DNA from: Hwangdonia lutea
GTDB taxonomy: Bacteria; Bacteroidota; Bacteroidia; Flavobacteriales; Flavobacteriaceae
Length of the DNA: 64,000 bases
Assembly (NCBI RefSeq): GCF_032814565.1
Contig: NZ_CP136521.1
Span: 434,001-498,000, forward strand
Direction: 5' to 3'
Position 1 is the stretch's first letter, and every line of letters begins with the position of its first letter. The position numbers were made by a program, and so were the translations under genes. Below the pieces are notes generated by a model. The model made no database searches, was not told the DNA's origin, and was given only the letters and a program-made list of their open reading frames with translations. Below, piece after piece: positions 18,161 to 27,163 of the stretch.

Positions 18161-19183
18161 ATGAAAAGCTTAAACGTTTGGTTCCATATAGGTTTTTGGG
18201 TTGTTTACACAGCCATTTTCACCATAGTGCAGGCCGGATATAAGGGCGAGTACCAAGAGGCTTTGGTTTTTGAGCTTATAAACCTGCCCGTTAGGCTTCT
18301 TGTGGTTTATTTTAATTACTTTGTTTTACTACCCAAACTTTTGTTGCAGGGCAGAATAACCAAGTACTTTCTTTATACCGTAATTACGCTGATTATCGCT
18401 GGGTTTGTACAGCGCTTTGTTAATTATTATGCCTTGGATATGCTTTATCCCAGCATACCGGATTCGGGGATTTGGTTGCCCTACAAGTTTCTTCAGGCGT
18501 CCATTATTATTGCGTCGCCCCTTATTTTTATCATTGGCATCTCTATTGTTTGGAAGGTTGCCCAACTGCAAAAACGCACCAAAAGCCTCGAAAACGAAAA
18601 ACTGCAATCGGAGCTCAAGTACCTGAAATCGCAAATCAATCCGCATTTTTTGTTCAATACCCTAAATAATATTTACGGTCTATCTTTAGAAAACTCCAAA
18701 AAAACCTCGGGGCTTATTTTAAAGCTTTCCGATTTTTTAAGTTTTTCGTTATATGAAAGCAATCAGAAATTGATTCCGTTAGAAAAGGAAATCGCCTTGA
18801 TGAACGATTTTATAGCCCTTGAAAAAAGCCGTTTTGAAGACCGCGTAAACGTGGTGTTGAAACTTCCGAAAAACGAGGCGCAGGACATTTCGATTCCGCC
18901 CTTGATATTGGTCCCTTTTGTGGAGAACGCCTTTAAGCACGGTTTAAAAAACGAGACCGAAATGGCCACCATCAAGATACATTTATCCGTTTCGGAAAAA
19001 ATCCTGAATTTTAGGGTTACAAATTCCAAACCCTTAGATTCTGGGGTTACGGGTAAAAACAAAGGTTTGGGCTTAGCTAACATCCAAAAGCGATTGGACA
19101 TTATTTATGGGAAAAATTACAGTTTAAACATTGATGAACAGCCGGATGTTTACACCATCCATCTTCAAATTAACACAGCATGA
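18161..19183 (+). CDS. LytS/YpdA-type membrane sensor histidine kinase
   Basis: The 340 residues comprise four membrane helices (about 5-25, 38-60, 68-90 and 110-132), a short coiled coil (133-155) and a His-kinase domain. The phosphoacceptor is His162 in the Q-I-N-P-H-F-L-F-N-T-L-N-N motif. The ATP site shows Asn256 in V-P-F-V-E-N-A-F-K-H-G and the G-L-G-L-A-N G-box (302-307). No extracytoplasmic sensor domain is obvious, so it probably senses a membrane-linked signal. Its stop overlaps the start of the response regulator (ATGA). Confidence 0.93.
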   Translation: MKSLNVWFHIGFWVVYTAIFTIVQAGYKGEYQEALVFELINLPVRLLVVYFNYFVLLPKLLLQGRITKYFLYTVITLIIAGFVQRFVNYYALDMLYPSIPDSGIWLPYKFLQASIIIASPLIFIIGISIVWKVAQLQKRTKSLENEKLQSELKYLKSQINPHFLFNTLNNIYGLSLENSKKTSGLILKLSDFLSFSLYESNQKLIPLEKEIALMNDFIALEKSRFEDRVNVVLKLPKNEAQDISIPPLILVPFVENAFKHGLKNETEMATIKIHLSVSEKILNFRVTNSKPLDSGVTGKNKGLGLANIQKRLDIIYGKNYSLNIDEQPDVYTIHLQINTA

Positions 19184-19869
19184 CACGTACCTGTATTATA
19201 ATAGATGATGAGAAAACCGCCCGCAATATCATTAAAACCTATATTGCAGAGGTGTCTTTTTTAGAACTGAAGGGCGCATTTAAAAACGCCATTGAAGCCT
19301 TGGAATACCTGCAAAGCCACAGCGTTGACCTGTTGTTTTTAGATATTGAGATGCCCAAGCTATCCGGGTTGAATTTCGCAAAAATAATAGGCTCGAACAC
19401 GCAAATTATCTTTACCACGGCGCACCGCGAGTTTGCCCTGGACGGCTTTGAACTAAACGCCGTAGATTATTTGTTAAAACCCTTTTCGTTTGATCGGTTT
19501 TTAAAAGCGGTACAAAAAACGCAGGCCAAAACCCCGACCATAAGCCATGAAAAATCCATGGACTACATGTTTATAAAGGTGAACAAACAAATGCTGAAAA
19601 TAGATTTTGACGCCTTGCTGTATATTGAAGGATTGAGCAATTACGTAAAAATACAAACGCACGAAAACGCATTTGTGGTTTACGATAAACTTAGCGCACT
19701 AATTAAAAAACTGCCTGCCCATCAATTTATAAGAATACACAAATCTTATATTATAAACGTTTTGAAAATAAAACTGTACACCAAGGAATTTGTGGAAATT
19801 GACGGCAAACATATTCCCGTAAGTGCCACTTATAGGGCGTCGTTAATGGCGCTTCTTAAAACGCATTGA
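19180..19869 (+). CDS. LytTR-family response regulator
   Basis: The 229 residues have a receiver domain (1-115) with Asp9/Asp10, the phosphorylated Asp55 in L-F-L-D-I-E-M-P and Lys100 in L-L-K-P-F. A LytTR DNA-binding domain (about 125-229) follows, with the I-E-G-L-S-N-Y-V-K-I and F-I-R-I-H-K-S-Y-I-I-N motifs. It is translationally coupled to the kinase. By position, the likely target is the divergent operon starting at 17949, or its own promoter. Confidence 0.94.
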   Translation: MTRTCIIIDDEKTARNIIKTYIAEVSFLELKGAFKNAIEALEYLQSHSVDLLFLDIEMPKLSGLNFAKIIGSNTQIIFTTAHREFALDGFELNAVDYLLKPFSFDRFLKAVQKTQAKTPTISHEKSMDYMFIKVNKQMLKIDFDALLYIEGLSNYVKIQTHENAFVVYDKLSALIKKLPAHQFIRIHKSYIINVLKIKLYTKEFVEIDGKHIPVSATYRASLMALLKTH

Positions 19870-19879
19870 TTAAATTGTT

Positions 19880-21472
19880 TTAATGCTCTTCTTTATTTTC
19901 AATAGCCTTTAAAACCCAATCCAACTCGGTGTCAATCTTTAATTTTCTGTCGTTAATAGTTGGTTTAATTTCAACATTTGGTTTTACGCCATAACCGTCG
20001 GGATGCTGCTTTTGCGGAGCTTCAATTTGCATTAAACCCATCCGTAATTTAAGTTTTGATGTTGGCAATTGGTACAATTTATAAATGCCCGCCACGGTGC
20101 CGTTGTATGCGCCACCGGTTTCTTCGCCCACAAAAGTAGCGCGTTTATTGGCTTTAAGATGCGTTGATAAAAGTGAAGATGCCGAAAAGGAATTTCCGTT
20201 AATCAGCACATACATAGTGCCTTTAAAATGTAAGGGATTGGGTGCTTTTATTTTTGAAAATTTACTGAATCTGTAATACAACTTACCATCTCTTTTTTTG
20301 GTTTTTAACAGGTTGTGGGTTACTATGATGGGCGATAACAAGCCCCCAACAATTTTAAGACTGGTTGAAGAGGTATTGCTCATTACTAACGTCATAAAGG
20401 GTATTCGGCTATTGACTTCGCTTTCGGTAATAAATTGATAGTTTTCATCGGTTAAATACCCGTACAGATTATCGATTTCTGCAATGCGTCCGCCGCCATT
20501 ATCGCGTAAATCCAAAATAAAATACTTGGTTTTAGCCGAATCTAATTTGGCAAAACTTTCCTTGTAAAAATCTTTATACCGGCCATTGCTAAAACTTCTA
20601 ATTTTCATAAAAGCAATAGTGCTGTCTTTACCAATAAATTCAAAATTTCGCGTGTATTTATCTTTAGAAATGTAACCGTGCTTTTTATTGAATTTCCTTT
20701 TCTTTTTTCGAGCAATTCGGCTTGCATTCTTTTCTTCTTTGGTGAGCTTTTTAGGTTTAAGCGTTTTGGTGGAATCGTTTTCAACGTCCTTTTTTTTGTC
20801 TTCTTTCTTTAAGCGTTTAAAGGTTTTTACAAAGGTTGAATCTTCATTTTTAAACGTGACTTTCAAACTATCAACAAAACCTTTGTTTCTGTAATAAAAC
20901 GTTTTGAAATTCTTACCAACAAACCGGTTGTGCAACGTGGTATTATAACCATCGGAGGCAAATTGGGTTTTATAGGTATCGACTAAATTTGAAGTGGAAT
21001 CATTTTCAATTTTAAGCACCTCGCTTCCAACAAGTGTAGAGTCTTTACCTCGTGTGTTTTTAACGTAAAGTTTTTGGTTTAAATATTCGAAATCCAAATC
21101 GTAAAACTCAAATTTTTTCTTTTTCAACACCTTTCTTTCTTTTCTTGTAAACCTTTTATTTGCTGAGCCTACCGAAACATGACCCTGCCTCACGTTTGTA
21201 ACAACGGGTGCTAATATTTTGTAGAATTCCCGAGAAGTCATAGGTTGTTTTATCGTCGTTTTTAAACTATCAAACTTAAAATCTAAATCGGTTTTGGATG
21301 TATATTGATAGAGTTTCGGGTGGTGTTTTTTAAGTTGTTTATAGAGTTTATCCACATCGTTTTGTAAATCTTCAACCCTGTGTAACGATGTAATTTGCTC
21401 GTTATAAGTTTTCACGCTACTGCAAGATGTAACAACGAGTAATACACTAAATATCAGAAAGAATTTCTTCAT
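19880..21472 (-). CDS. S41-family (C-terminal processing type) peptidase, lipoprotein
   Basis: The 530 residues begin with a lipobox (V-V-T-S-C, Cys17). The S41 core is at about 285-510: L-D-L-R-D-N-G-G-G (321-328), the nucleophile region G-N-S-F-S-A-S with Ser430, and F-V-G-E-E-T-G-G-A (448-456). A very Lys/Glu-rich insert at about 218-265 is unusual. It should be an envelope serine protease. It stands alone, converging on the response regulator. Confidence 0.87.
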   Translation of the reverse strand: MKKFFLIFSVLLVVTSCSSVKTYNEQITSLHRVEDLQNDVDKLYKQLKKHHPKLYQYTSKTDLDFKFDSLKTTIKQPMTSREFYKILAPVVTNVRQGHVSVGSANKRFTRKERKVLKKKKFEFYDLDFEYLNQKLYVKNTRGKDSTLVGSEVLKIENDSTSNLVDTYKTQFASDGYNTTLHNRFVGKNFKTFYYRNKGFVDSLKVTFKNEDSTFVKTFKRLKKEDKKKDVENDSTKTLKPKKLTKEEKNASRIARKKKRKFNKKHGYISKDKYTRNFEFIGKDSTIAFMKIRSFSNGRYKDFYKESFAKLDSAKTKYFILDLRDNGGGRIAEIDNLYGYLTDENYQFITESEVNSRIPFMTLVMSNTSSTSLKIVGGLLSPIIVTHNLLKTKKRDGKLYYRFSKFSKIKAPNPLHFKGTMYVLINGNSFSASSLLSTHLKANKRATFVGEETGGAYNGTVAGIYKLYQLPTSKLKLRMGLMQIEAPQKQHPDGYGVKPNVEIKPTINDRKLKIDTELDWVLKAIENKEEH

Positions 21473-21567
21473 TCAAAAAAATAATCACGTTTAAGGCAAC
21501 TAAAGTAATTGTAATTATTTTAATTTATATTGTATTAATTAATCTTTAACTTTTAAGTAAAATCGTT

Positions 21568-21575
21568 TAGCTTTG
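21568..21575 (+). promoter_or_regulatory. possible -7 box for smpB
   Basis: TAGCTTTG fits TAnnTTTG but lies only 6 bases before the ATG. It would give an almost leaderless transcript. No TTG at suitable spacing is seen. Confidence 0.2.
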
Positions 21576-21581
21576 TGCTCC

Positions 21582-22040
21582 ATGCAAAAAACCATTAACA
21601 TACAAAACAAAAAAGCGCGTTTTCAATACGAAATATTGGATAAGTACACCGCTGGAATTGTGTTAACCGGCACCGAGATTAAATCCATTAGAAGCAGCAA
21701 AGCATCCATTGCCGAAAGCTTTTGTGAGTTTAATGAAAAAGGTGAGCTTTTTGTAATAAATATGACCATTCAAGAGTACGCTTTTGGTAATTATTACAAC
21801 CACCGCCCTAAAGCCGAAAGGAAATTGCTTTTAAATAAAAAGGAGCTAAAAAAACTAAATAAAGAAGTGCAGAATACGGGGTTAACCATTATTCCGCTGC
21901 GTTTATTTATCAACGATAGAGGCTTTGCCAAATTGGAAATTGCCTTGGCAAAGGGTAAAAAATTATTCGACAAACGCGAAACCATAAAAGACCGCGACAA
22001 TAAGCGTAATTTAGATAGAATTAAAAAAACGTATAGATAA
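21582..22040 (+). CDS. smpB: SsrA-binding protein SmpB
   Basis: SmpB binds tmRNA and delivers it to stalled ribosomes in trans-translation. The 152 residues contain the family motifs: [10 protein letters not shown] at the N-terminus, [13 protein letters not shown], and the C-terminal [10 protein letters not shown] segment. The ATG at 21582 places the conserved N-terminus at the normal distance; a TTG three codons earlier is in frame but unnecessary. No tmRNA gene is seen nearby. Confidence 0.96.
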   Translation: MQKTINIQNKKARFQYEILDKYTAGIVLTGTEIKSIRSSKASIAESFCEFNEKGELFVINMTIQEYAFGNYYNHRPKAERKLLLNKKELKKLNKEVQNTGLTIIPLRLFINDRGFAKLEIALAKGKKLFDKRETIKDRDNKRNLDRIKKTYR

Positions 22041-22117
22041 TTTTAAGACTATCTTAACGCTTCAATTATTACTAAATTTCTACTTTGTGTTCTTTAAAAT
22101 CCCGAAACATTTTTAAT

Positions 22118-22654
22118 ATGAAAAAACGTGTTACCACATTAATTATTTGTCTATTAACCGTTAGCATAAACGCGCAAGACAACACCAAAAAGGTAAAAGA
22201 TTATTCCAATAATGTAAAAACCTTGGATAGTATTATTGGCTCGTTATACGATGTTATTTCTGGCGAAAGAGGCGAAGCTAGAGATTGGGCACTCTTTAAA
22301 CATTTGTTTAAACCCGATGCTAAATTAATTCCGTCGGGGAAGGATAAAAAAGGTGTTTACAAAGTGCGGTACATGAAACCGGACGATTATATAAAAAATT
22401 CGGGCAAATGGTTGGTTGACAATGGTTTTTTTGAAAAAGAAATATTCAGAAAAGTGGATGCCTTTGGTCATATTGCCCAAGTTTTTAGTACCTACGAAGC
22501 TTATAAAAGCGAAGGAGACGAGGAGCCTTTTATGCGTGGCATCAACAGCATTCAACTATTTTATGATGGCTTGCGTTGGTGGATTGTTAATATTTTCTGG
22601 ACTCAAGAAACCGAAGACCAACCCATGCCCAACATTTATCTTCCTAAACAATAA
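22118..22654 (+). CDS. exported NTF2-like (SnoaL-type) protein
   Basis: It has about 178 residues from the ATG at 22118, where a signal peptide begins (K-K-R, hydrophobic core, I-N-A-Q cut). The mature part looks like a cone-shaped NTF2-like fold: an early helix with L-D-S-I-I-G-S-L-Y, then paired beta strands ending in G-I-N-S-I-Q-L-F-Y-D-G-L-R-W-W-I-V-N. The function is unknown. It lies 5 bases before the dipeptidyl-peptidase gene and is probably cotranscribed with it. Confidence 0.78.
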   Translation: MKKRVTTLIICLLTVSINAQDNTKKVKDYSNNVKTLDSIIGSLYDVISGERGEARDWALFKHLFKPDAKLIPSGKDKKGVYKVRYMKPDDYIKNSGKWLVDNGFFEKEIFRKVDAFGHIAQVFSTYEAYKSEGDEEPFMRGINSIQLFYDGLRWWIVNIFWTQETEDQPMPNIYLPKQ

Positions 22655-22659
22655 ACCCC

Positions 22660-24573
22660 ATGATTCAGCATTCTAATTTTAAAACAGTCATACTCACTTT
22701 TTGTATAGTATTTACAAGCATTTTTTCTGTTGTAGCTCAAGAAAAAGCAATACCTTTTTTTAAAGATGGGGAAGCTCAAATAGTCGAGGCTTTTAATACA
22801 CCGGATAAATGGATTCGTCATGATTTATTTGTCGAAACCACTTTTGATACCGATGGCGATGGCAAACTAGACCGTATGCACGTTGGCGTAACCAGACCCT
22901 ATCAAACCGAAACCGAAGGCTTAAAGCTTCCTGTTATTTACGAAACCAGTCCTTATTACGCTGGAGTTGCCCCTGATGTTGATGGTGTTTTTTGGGATGT
23001 AAAACACGAATTGGGCGCTATGGGAAAAGCGCGGGTTCACCCCGAAGTTACCCTATTGGGCGAGCGTCCCATCATTTCAAATTCACAAATTACAACCTGG
23101 GTGCCACGAGGCTATATTGTGGTGCATTCATCATCTCCCGGAACAGGCTTATCACAAGGTTCGCCAACGGTTGGTGGGCGCAACGAATCTTTAGCTCCAA
23201 AAGCGGTTATCGATTGGTTAAATGGTCGTGCAAAAGCTTATACCGAAGCTTACGGCGGTGAAGAAGTAAAAGCGTTTTGGACTACCGGAAAAGTGGGTAT
23301 GACGGGAACATCGTATAACGGCACACTTCCCTTGGCAGCCGCTACCACGGGTGTTGAAGGTTTAGAGGTTATTATTCCCGTGGCGCCAAACACCTCCTAT
23401 TATCATTATTACCGTTCCAACGGATTGGTGCGTTCACCGGGTGGTTATTTAGGTGAAGATATTGATGTGTTGTACGATTACATTCATAGTGGCGGAGAAG
23501 AGCCAATAATTCAAAACAGCCATTCAACGGTTAATGATGCCAATATCCCTAAAGCATTTAAAAACAAAAGAGCCTATAGCAATGCCATGGTACGTGATAC
23601 CGAAATGAAAAATGGCATGGATAGAATTACGGGCGATTATAACGATTTTTGGGCAGGTCGCGATTACCTAAACCACATGGAACCGATGAAAGCCGCTATG
23701 TTAATGGCACACGGTTTTAACGATTGGAATGTAATGCCCGAACACAGTTACCGCATTTATAAAAAAGCCAAAGCCATGGGATTGACCACGCAAATTTATT
23801 ACCATCAATTTGGTCATGGTGGACCACCACGGGTAAGTATGATGAATAAATGGTTTACTCAATTTTTACACGGTATTGACAATGACATTGAAAACGAAAC
23901 CCATAAAGCATGGATAGTTCGCGAAGGCGATAAAATGAGCGAACCAACGGCTTATAAAGACTTCCCAAATCCTGAAGCTGAACCTATAACGCTGCATGTA
24001 ACATCCGGTGCCCCAAAAACAGGCGGATTAACCGCAGTAAAATCAACAAAGCAAGGAAAAGAAACGTTGGTTGACAATTACTCGTTTAGCGGTGAAGCCT
24101 TGGCACGGGCAGAAATAACAAACCATCGCTTATTATTTGTGACGCCCAAACTCACAAAGGATATTCATATTTCGGGTGTACCCCAAATAACCATTAAAAT
24201 GGCCAGCAACAAACCTGCTGCAAATTTATCGGTTTGGTTGGTATCACTGCCGTGGAACGACAGCAGACGCGCAAAAATAACCGACAATATCATTACTCGT
24301 GGTTGGGCAGACCCACAAAACCATAAATCGCTTACCAATAGCGAACCCTTAAAACCAGGTAAGTTTTACGACATCACTTTTGATTTACAGCCGGACGATC
24401 AAATTATAAAGGCTGGACAACAAATTGGGCTAATGATTTTTTCCAGTGATAAAGAATATACGTTACACCCAAAACCAGGAACGGAATTGACTGTGGATTT
24501 GGATCGAACCAGTTTGGTGTTGCCTATAGTTGGTGGTGCCCATAGTTTTAATGAGTCGGTCAAATTACATTAA
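22660..24573 (+). CDS. Xaa-Pro dipeptidyl-peptidase (S15 family), exported
   Basis: The 637 residues start with a signal peptide (cut near V-V-A-Q-E). An alpha/beta-hydrolase of the CocE/X-Pro type follows, with catalytic Ser218 in G-M-T-G-T-S-Y-N-G-T, Asp355 in A-H-G-F-N-D-W-N and His386 in F-G-H-G-G-P. A C-terminal jelly-roll domain runs to the end (about 430-637). It would release X-Pro dipeptides from peptides in the periplasm. Confidence 0.92.
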   Translation: MIQHSNFKTVILTFCIVFTSIFSVVAQEKAIPFFKDGEAQIVEAFNTPDKWIRHDLFVETTFDTDGDGKLDRMHVGVTRPYQTETEGLKLPVIYETSPYYAGVAPDVDGVFWDVKHELGAMGKARVHPEVTLLGERPIISNSQITTWVPRGYIVVHSSSPGTGLSQGSPTVGGRNESLAPKAVIDWLNGRAKAYTEAYGGEEVKAFWTTGKVGMTGTSYNGTLPLAAATTGVEGLEVIIPVAPNTSYYHYYRSNGLVRSPGGYLGEDIDVLYDYIHSGGEEPIIQNSHSTVNDANIPKAFKNKRAYSNAMVRDTEMKNGMDRITGDYNDFWAGRDYLNHMEPMKAAMLMAHGFNDWNVMPEHSYRIYKKAKAMGLTTQIYYHQFGHGGPPRVSMMNKWFTQFLHGIDNDIENETHKAWIVREGDKMSEPTAYKDFPNPEAEPITLHVTSGAPKTGGLTAVKSTKQGKETLVDNYSFSGEALARAEITNHRLLFVTPKLTKDIHISGVPQITIKMASNKPAANLSVWLVSLPWNDSRRAKITDNIITRGWADPQNHKSLTNSEPLKPGKFYDITFDLQPDDQIIKAGQQIGLMIFSSDKEYTLHPKPGTELTVDLDRTSLVLPIVGGAHSFNESVKLH

Positions 24574-24799
24574 GCAAGGTGTAATCGGACATTCAGATGA
24601 TGATACCTAGCTATTAATTGTTGTTTATTTCGGACAAAGCATTTAGTAATGTTCTGGAAAAACTTTACGGTTTTATGGTAAAATCTCATTCTGCTTATAC
24701 TAATATTTTGCATTCATAATAGATATAGCTTTTTATAATCAAATAACCTATAGCTTTTTTTTGTAACTTGTAGTAGTTTCATTTAAAACCTATTAAATC

Positions 24800-25267
24800 A
24801 TGAAAACTTGTCTTCTTCTTTTTATCTCAATATGTTTATTACAATCTTGTAAAAACAATACCGAACCAGTTTCTAACTCTAACAATACAGAAAACACAGA
24901 CAAACCACTTTCCTTAGAAGGCACATGGGAGATTATTAGTTTTTTAAATTATCGGGGAAATGGCGTTGTAGACACTATAAAATCATCGGCTGACACAAAA
25001 CAAATAAAAATGTATTCTGCCACTAAAGTTATGTGGAACAGATTAAGAAAATCCGATTCTACTGAATGGTTTGGTTATGGAGATTATAAAGTTGAAAACG
25101 GCCAGTTAATTGAAACCTTGGAATACGGTTCAAGATCAATGAACATAACAGAAGACACCAATGAGTTTGTTTTTGATATCCTTATTGAAAAAGACTCATT
25201 TACTCAAATTCAAATGGATAGTGAAGGTCAACCTATCTTTGCCGAAAATTACAAACGCTTAGAATAA
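24800..25267 (+). CDS. lipocalin-like lipoprotein of unknown function
   Basis: This 155-residue protein has a lipobox (L-L-Q-S-C, Cys17) and an Asn/Thr-rich linker to about residue 38. A small beta-rich domain follows, with G-T-W-E-I-I-S and later M-Y-S-A-T-K-V-M-W, a pattern like small membrane-attached lipocalin-type proteins of Bacteroidota. It is monocistronic. The 226 bases upstream hold nothing I can name. Confidence 0.7.
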   Translation: MKTCLLLFISICLLQSCKNNTEPVSNSNNTENTDKPLSLEGTWEIISFLNYRGNGVVDTIKSSADTKQIKMYSATKVMWNRLRKSDSTEWFGYGDYKVENGQLIETLEYGSRSMNITEDTNEFVFDILIEKDSFTQIQMDSEGQPIFAENYKRLE

Positions 25268-25297
25268 AAAATCTAGTCATCTCAAATAACAAGTTTT

Positions 25298-25939
25298 CTA
25301 ATTCTTATCCTCCAAAAGTGGCACAAACCGGAACTCACCAAACTCGTGTTGTTCGAATTCTTTTTGTCCTTTTCTAATAAAAAGCGTCATAATTTGCACA
25401 TCATCGCCCACCGGTATTACAAGCCTTCCACCTATTTTTAACTGGCTCAACAAGGGCTTTGGCACAAATGGTGCGCCCGCGGTAACAATTATACCATCAA
25501 AAGGAGCATCTTCGGGTAAGCCTTTATAGCCATCGCCAAAAATGAGCTTTTTGGCACGATAGCCCAATTTCGGTAAAAATTTACTGGTTTTTTTAAACAA
25601 TTCCTGCTGCCTTTCAATACTAAAAACTTTAGCCCCCAACTCGCACAACACAGCCGTTTGATAGCCGCTGCCCGTGCCAATTTCTAAAACTTTGTCGCCT
25701 TTTTTAATTTCAAGCAATTCGGTTTGAAAAGCCACCGTATAAGGCTGCGATATGGTTTGGTCTGCCGCAATAGGAAACGCTTTATCTTGGTAGGCATGGT
25801 CTAAAAAACCAGAGTCCATAAATAAATGCCTCGGTATATTTCCAACAGCCTTTAAAACCGCATCGTTGGTTATTCCTTTGTTTCTTATAACGTTAACTAA
25901 CTGCTGTCGCAGTCCTTTGTGCTTAAATGTATCTTTCAA
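25298..25939 (-). CDS. pcm: protein-L-isoaspartate O-methyltransferase
   Basis: This repair enzyme methylates isoaspartyl residues in damaged proteins using S-adenosylmethionine. The 213 residues show the SAM motif L-E-I-G-T-G-S-G-Y-Q-T-A-V-L (about 79-92), the upstream A-D-Q-T-I-S-Q-P-Y-T-V motif, post-motif V-T-A-G-A-P and the family end V-P-L-L. The length is normal. It is a single gene on the minus strand. Confidence 0.94.
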   Translation of the reverse strand: MKDTFKHKGLRQQLVNVIRNKGITNDAVLKAVGNIPRHLFMDSGFLDHAYQDKAFPIAADQTISQPYTVAFQTELLEIKKGDKVLEIGTGSGYQTAVLCELGAKVFSIERQQELFKKTSKFLPKLGYRAKKLIFGDGYKGLPEDAPFDGIIVTAGAPFVPKPLLSQLKIGGRLVIPVGDDVQIMTLFIRKGQKEFEQHEFGEFRFVPLLEDKN

Positions 25940-26070
25940 TGGTCAGGTAATTTTCAAAGCTAAATTAAGCAAACATTTTTAAGTTAAATCCATTTTAATC
26001 ACTATTTCTTTTCAGTATCAATAAAGCAAAAAATTAGGTAGAAATAATCAATTTCTTGTGTTAAATATCT

Positions 26071-26078
26071 TATTTTTG
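26071..26078 (+). promoter_or_regulatory. possible -7 box for the Gfo/Idh/MocA gene
   Basis: TATTTTTG fits TAnnTTTG and lies 17 bases before the ATG. The nearest TTG is only 12 bases upstream, too close for a confident -33. Confidence 0.3.
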
Positions 26079-26094
26079 TAGAAAACGTAATAAT

Positions 26095-27054
26095 ATGCTA
26101 AAAGCTGGTGTACTAGGTGCTGGTCATCTTGGGAAAATTCATTTAAGACTTCTTAACCAATCGGATAAATACAAACTTGTTGGGTTTTATGATGCCGATG
26201 CGGAAAACGGAAAAAAAGTAGAAGCCGAATTTGGCTATAAATTTTTCGATACCATTGAAGCCCTTATCGATGCGGTAGATATGGTAGATATTGTAACACC
26301 TACACTGTCGCATTACGAATGTGCCAAACAAGCCATTGCGAAAGGCAAGCATATTTTTATTGAAAAACCAATCACCAATACCGTTGAAGAAGCAGAGCAT
26401 ATTCGAGAACTTTTAGCGGAGCACAATATTCGGGGGCAAGTGGGACACGTAGAGCGTTTTAACCCTGCGTTTACCGCTGTAAAAAACGATATAAAATCGC
26501 CCATGTTTATTGAAACGCACCGGTTGGCAGAATTTAATCCGCGTGGTACCGATGTGCCCGTGGTATTGGATTTAATGATTCACGATATCGATATTGTTTT
26601 AAGTGTCGTAAATTCCAAAGTAAAAAGCATTTCGGCAAGTGGTGTTTCGGTAATTAGCGATACGCCCGATATTGCCAATGCGCGCTTAGAATTCGAAAAC
26701 GGTTGTGTGGCCAATTTAACTGCAAGCAGAATTTCATTAAAAAAAATGCGTAAAGCGCGTTTCTTTCAAAAAGACGCTTATATTTCAGTCGATTTTTTAG
26801 AAAAGAAATGCGAGGTGGTTAAAATGAAAGACGCCCCAGAGAACCCCGGTGATTTCGATATGATTCTTCAAAATGCCGAAGGTGTTAAAAAACAAATCTA
26901 TTTTGATAATCCAGAAGTAGAAAACAACAATGCCATTCTTGATGAATTGGAAGCATTTGCCGATGCCATTAATAACAATACAACACCAGTTGTAACCTTA
27001 CACGATGGCACTGAGGCTTTGCGTGTTGCAACCATGATTATCGATCAGTTTTAA
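26095..27054 (+). CDS. Gfo/Idh/MocA-family NAD(P)-dependent oxidoreductase
   Basis: The 319 residues have an N-terminal Rossmann domain with G-A-G-H-L-G-K-I-H and the family motif F-I-E-K-P-I-T-N-T (about 90-98). A C-terminal alpha/beta domain follows, with the substrate-site motif I-H-D-I-D-I-V (about 163-169). Such enzymes oxidise or reduce sugars, inositol, biliverdin or similar. The substrate cannot be inferred from its neighbours. It precedes the 3-hydroxyacyl-CoA dehydrogenase after 109 bases that contain a repeat. Confidence 0.9.
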   Translation: MLKAGVLGAGHLGKIHLRLLNQSDKYKLVGFYDADAENGKKVEAEFGYKFFDTIEALIDAVDMVDIVTPTLSHYECAKQAIAKGKHIFIEKPITNTVEEAEHIRELLAEHNIRGQVGHVERFNPAFTAVKNDIKSPMFIETHRLAEFNPRGTDVPVVLDLMIHDIDIVLSVVNSKVKSISASGVSVISDTPDIANARLEFENGCVANLTASRISLKKMRKARFFQKDAYISVDFLEKKCEVVKMKDAPENPGDFDMILQNAEGVKKQIYFDNPEVENNNAILDELEAFADAINNNTTPVVTLHDGTEALRVATMIIDQF

Positions 27055-27070
27055 AAACCATAATATCAGT

Positions 27071-27137
27071 TCGAGCGCTGTCGAGAACAAATAAAAAAAA
27101 GAACATCACAAAGATTTCCTCCCGATAACTATCGGGA
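27071..27137. repeat. partial TGTCA-family repeat and palindrome
   Basis: The text CAGTTCGAGCGCTGTCGAGAAC resembles one half of the dispersed flavobacterial inverted repeats seen elsewhere in this window. It is followed by a perfect small palindrome, CCCGATAACTATCGGG, at 27121-27136. The repeat lies between two same-strand genes. Confidence 0.5.
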
Positions 27138-27163
27138 TTCACGGAAATAAAAAATAGCTTTAT

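Noticed and set aside
21541-22040. tmRNA gene near smpB
   Set aside because: No GGGG-start, tag-like ORF or CCA-like end is visible in the flanks; smpB and ssrA are often apart in Bacteroidota.
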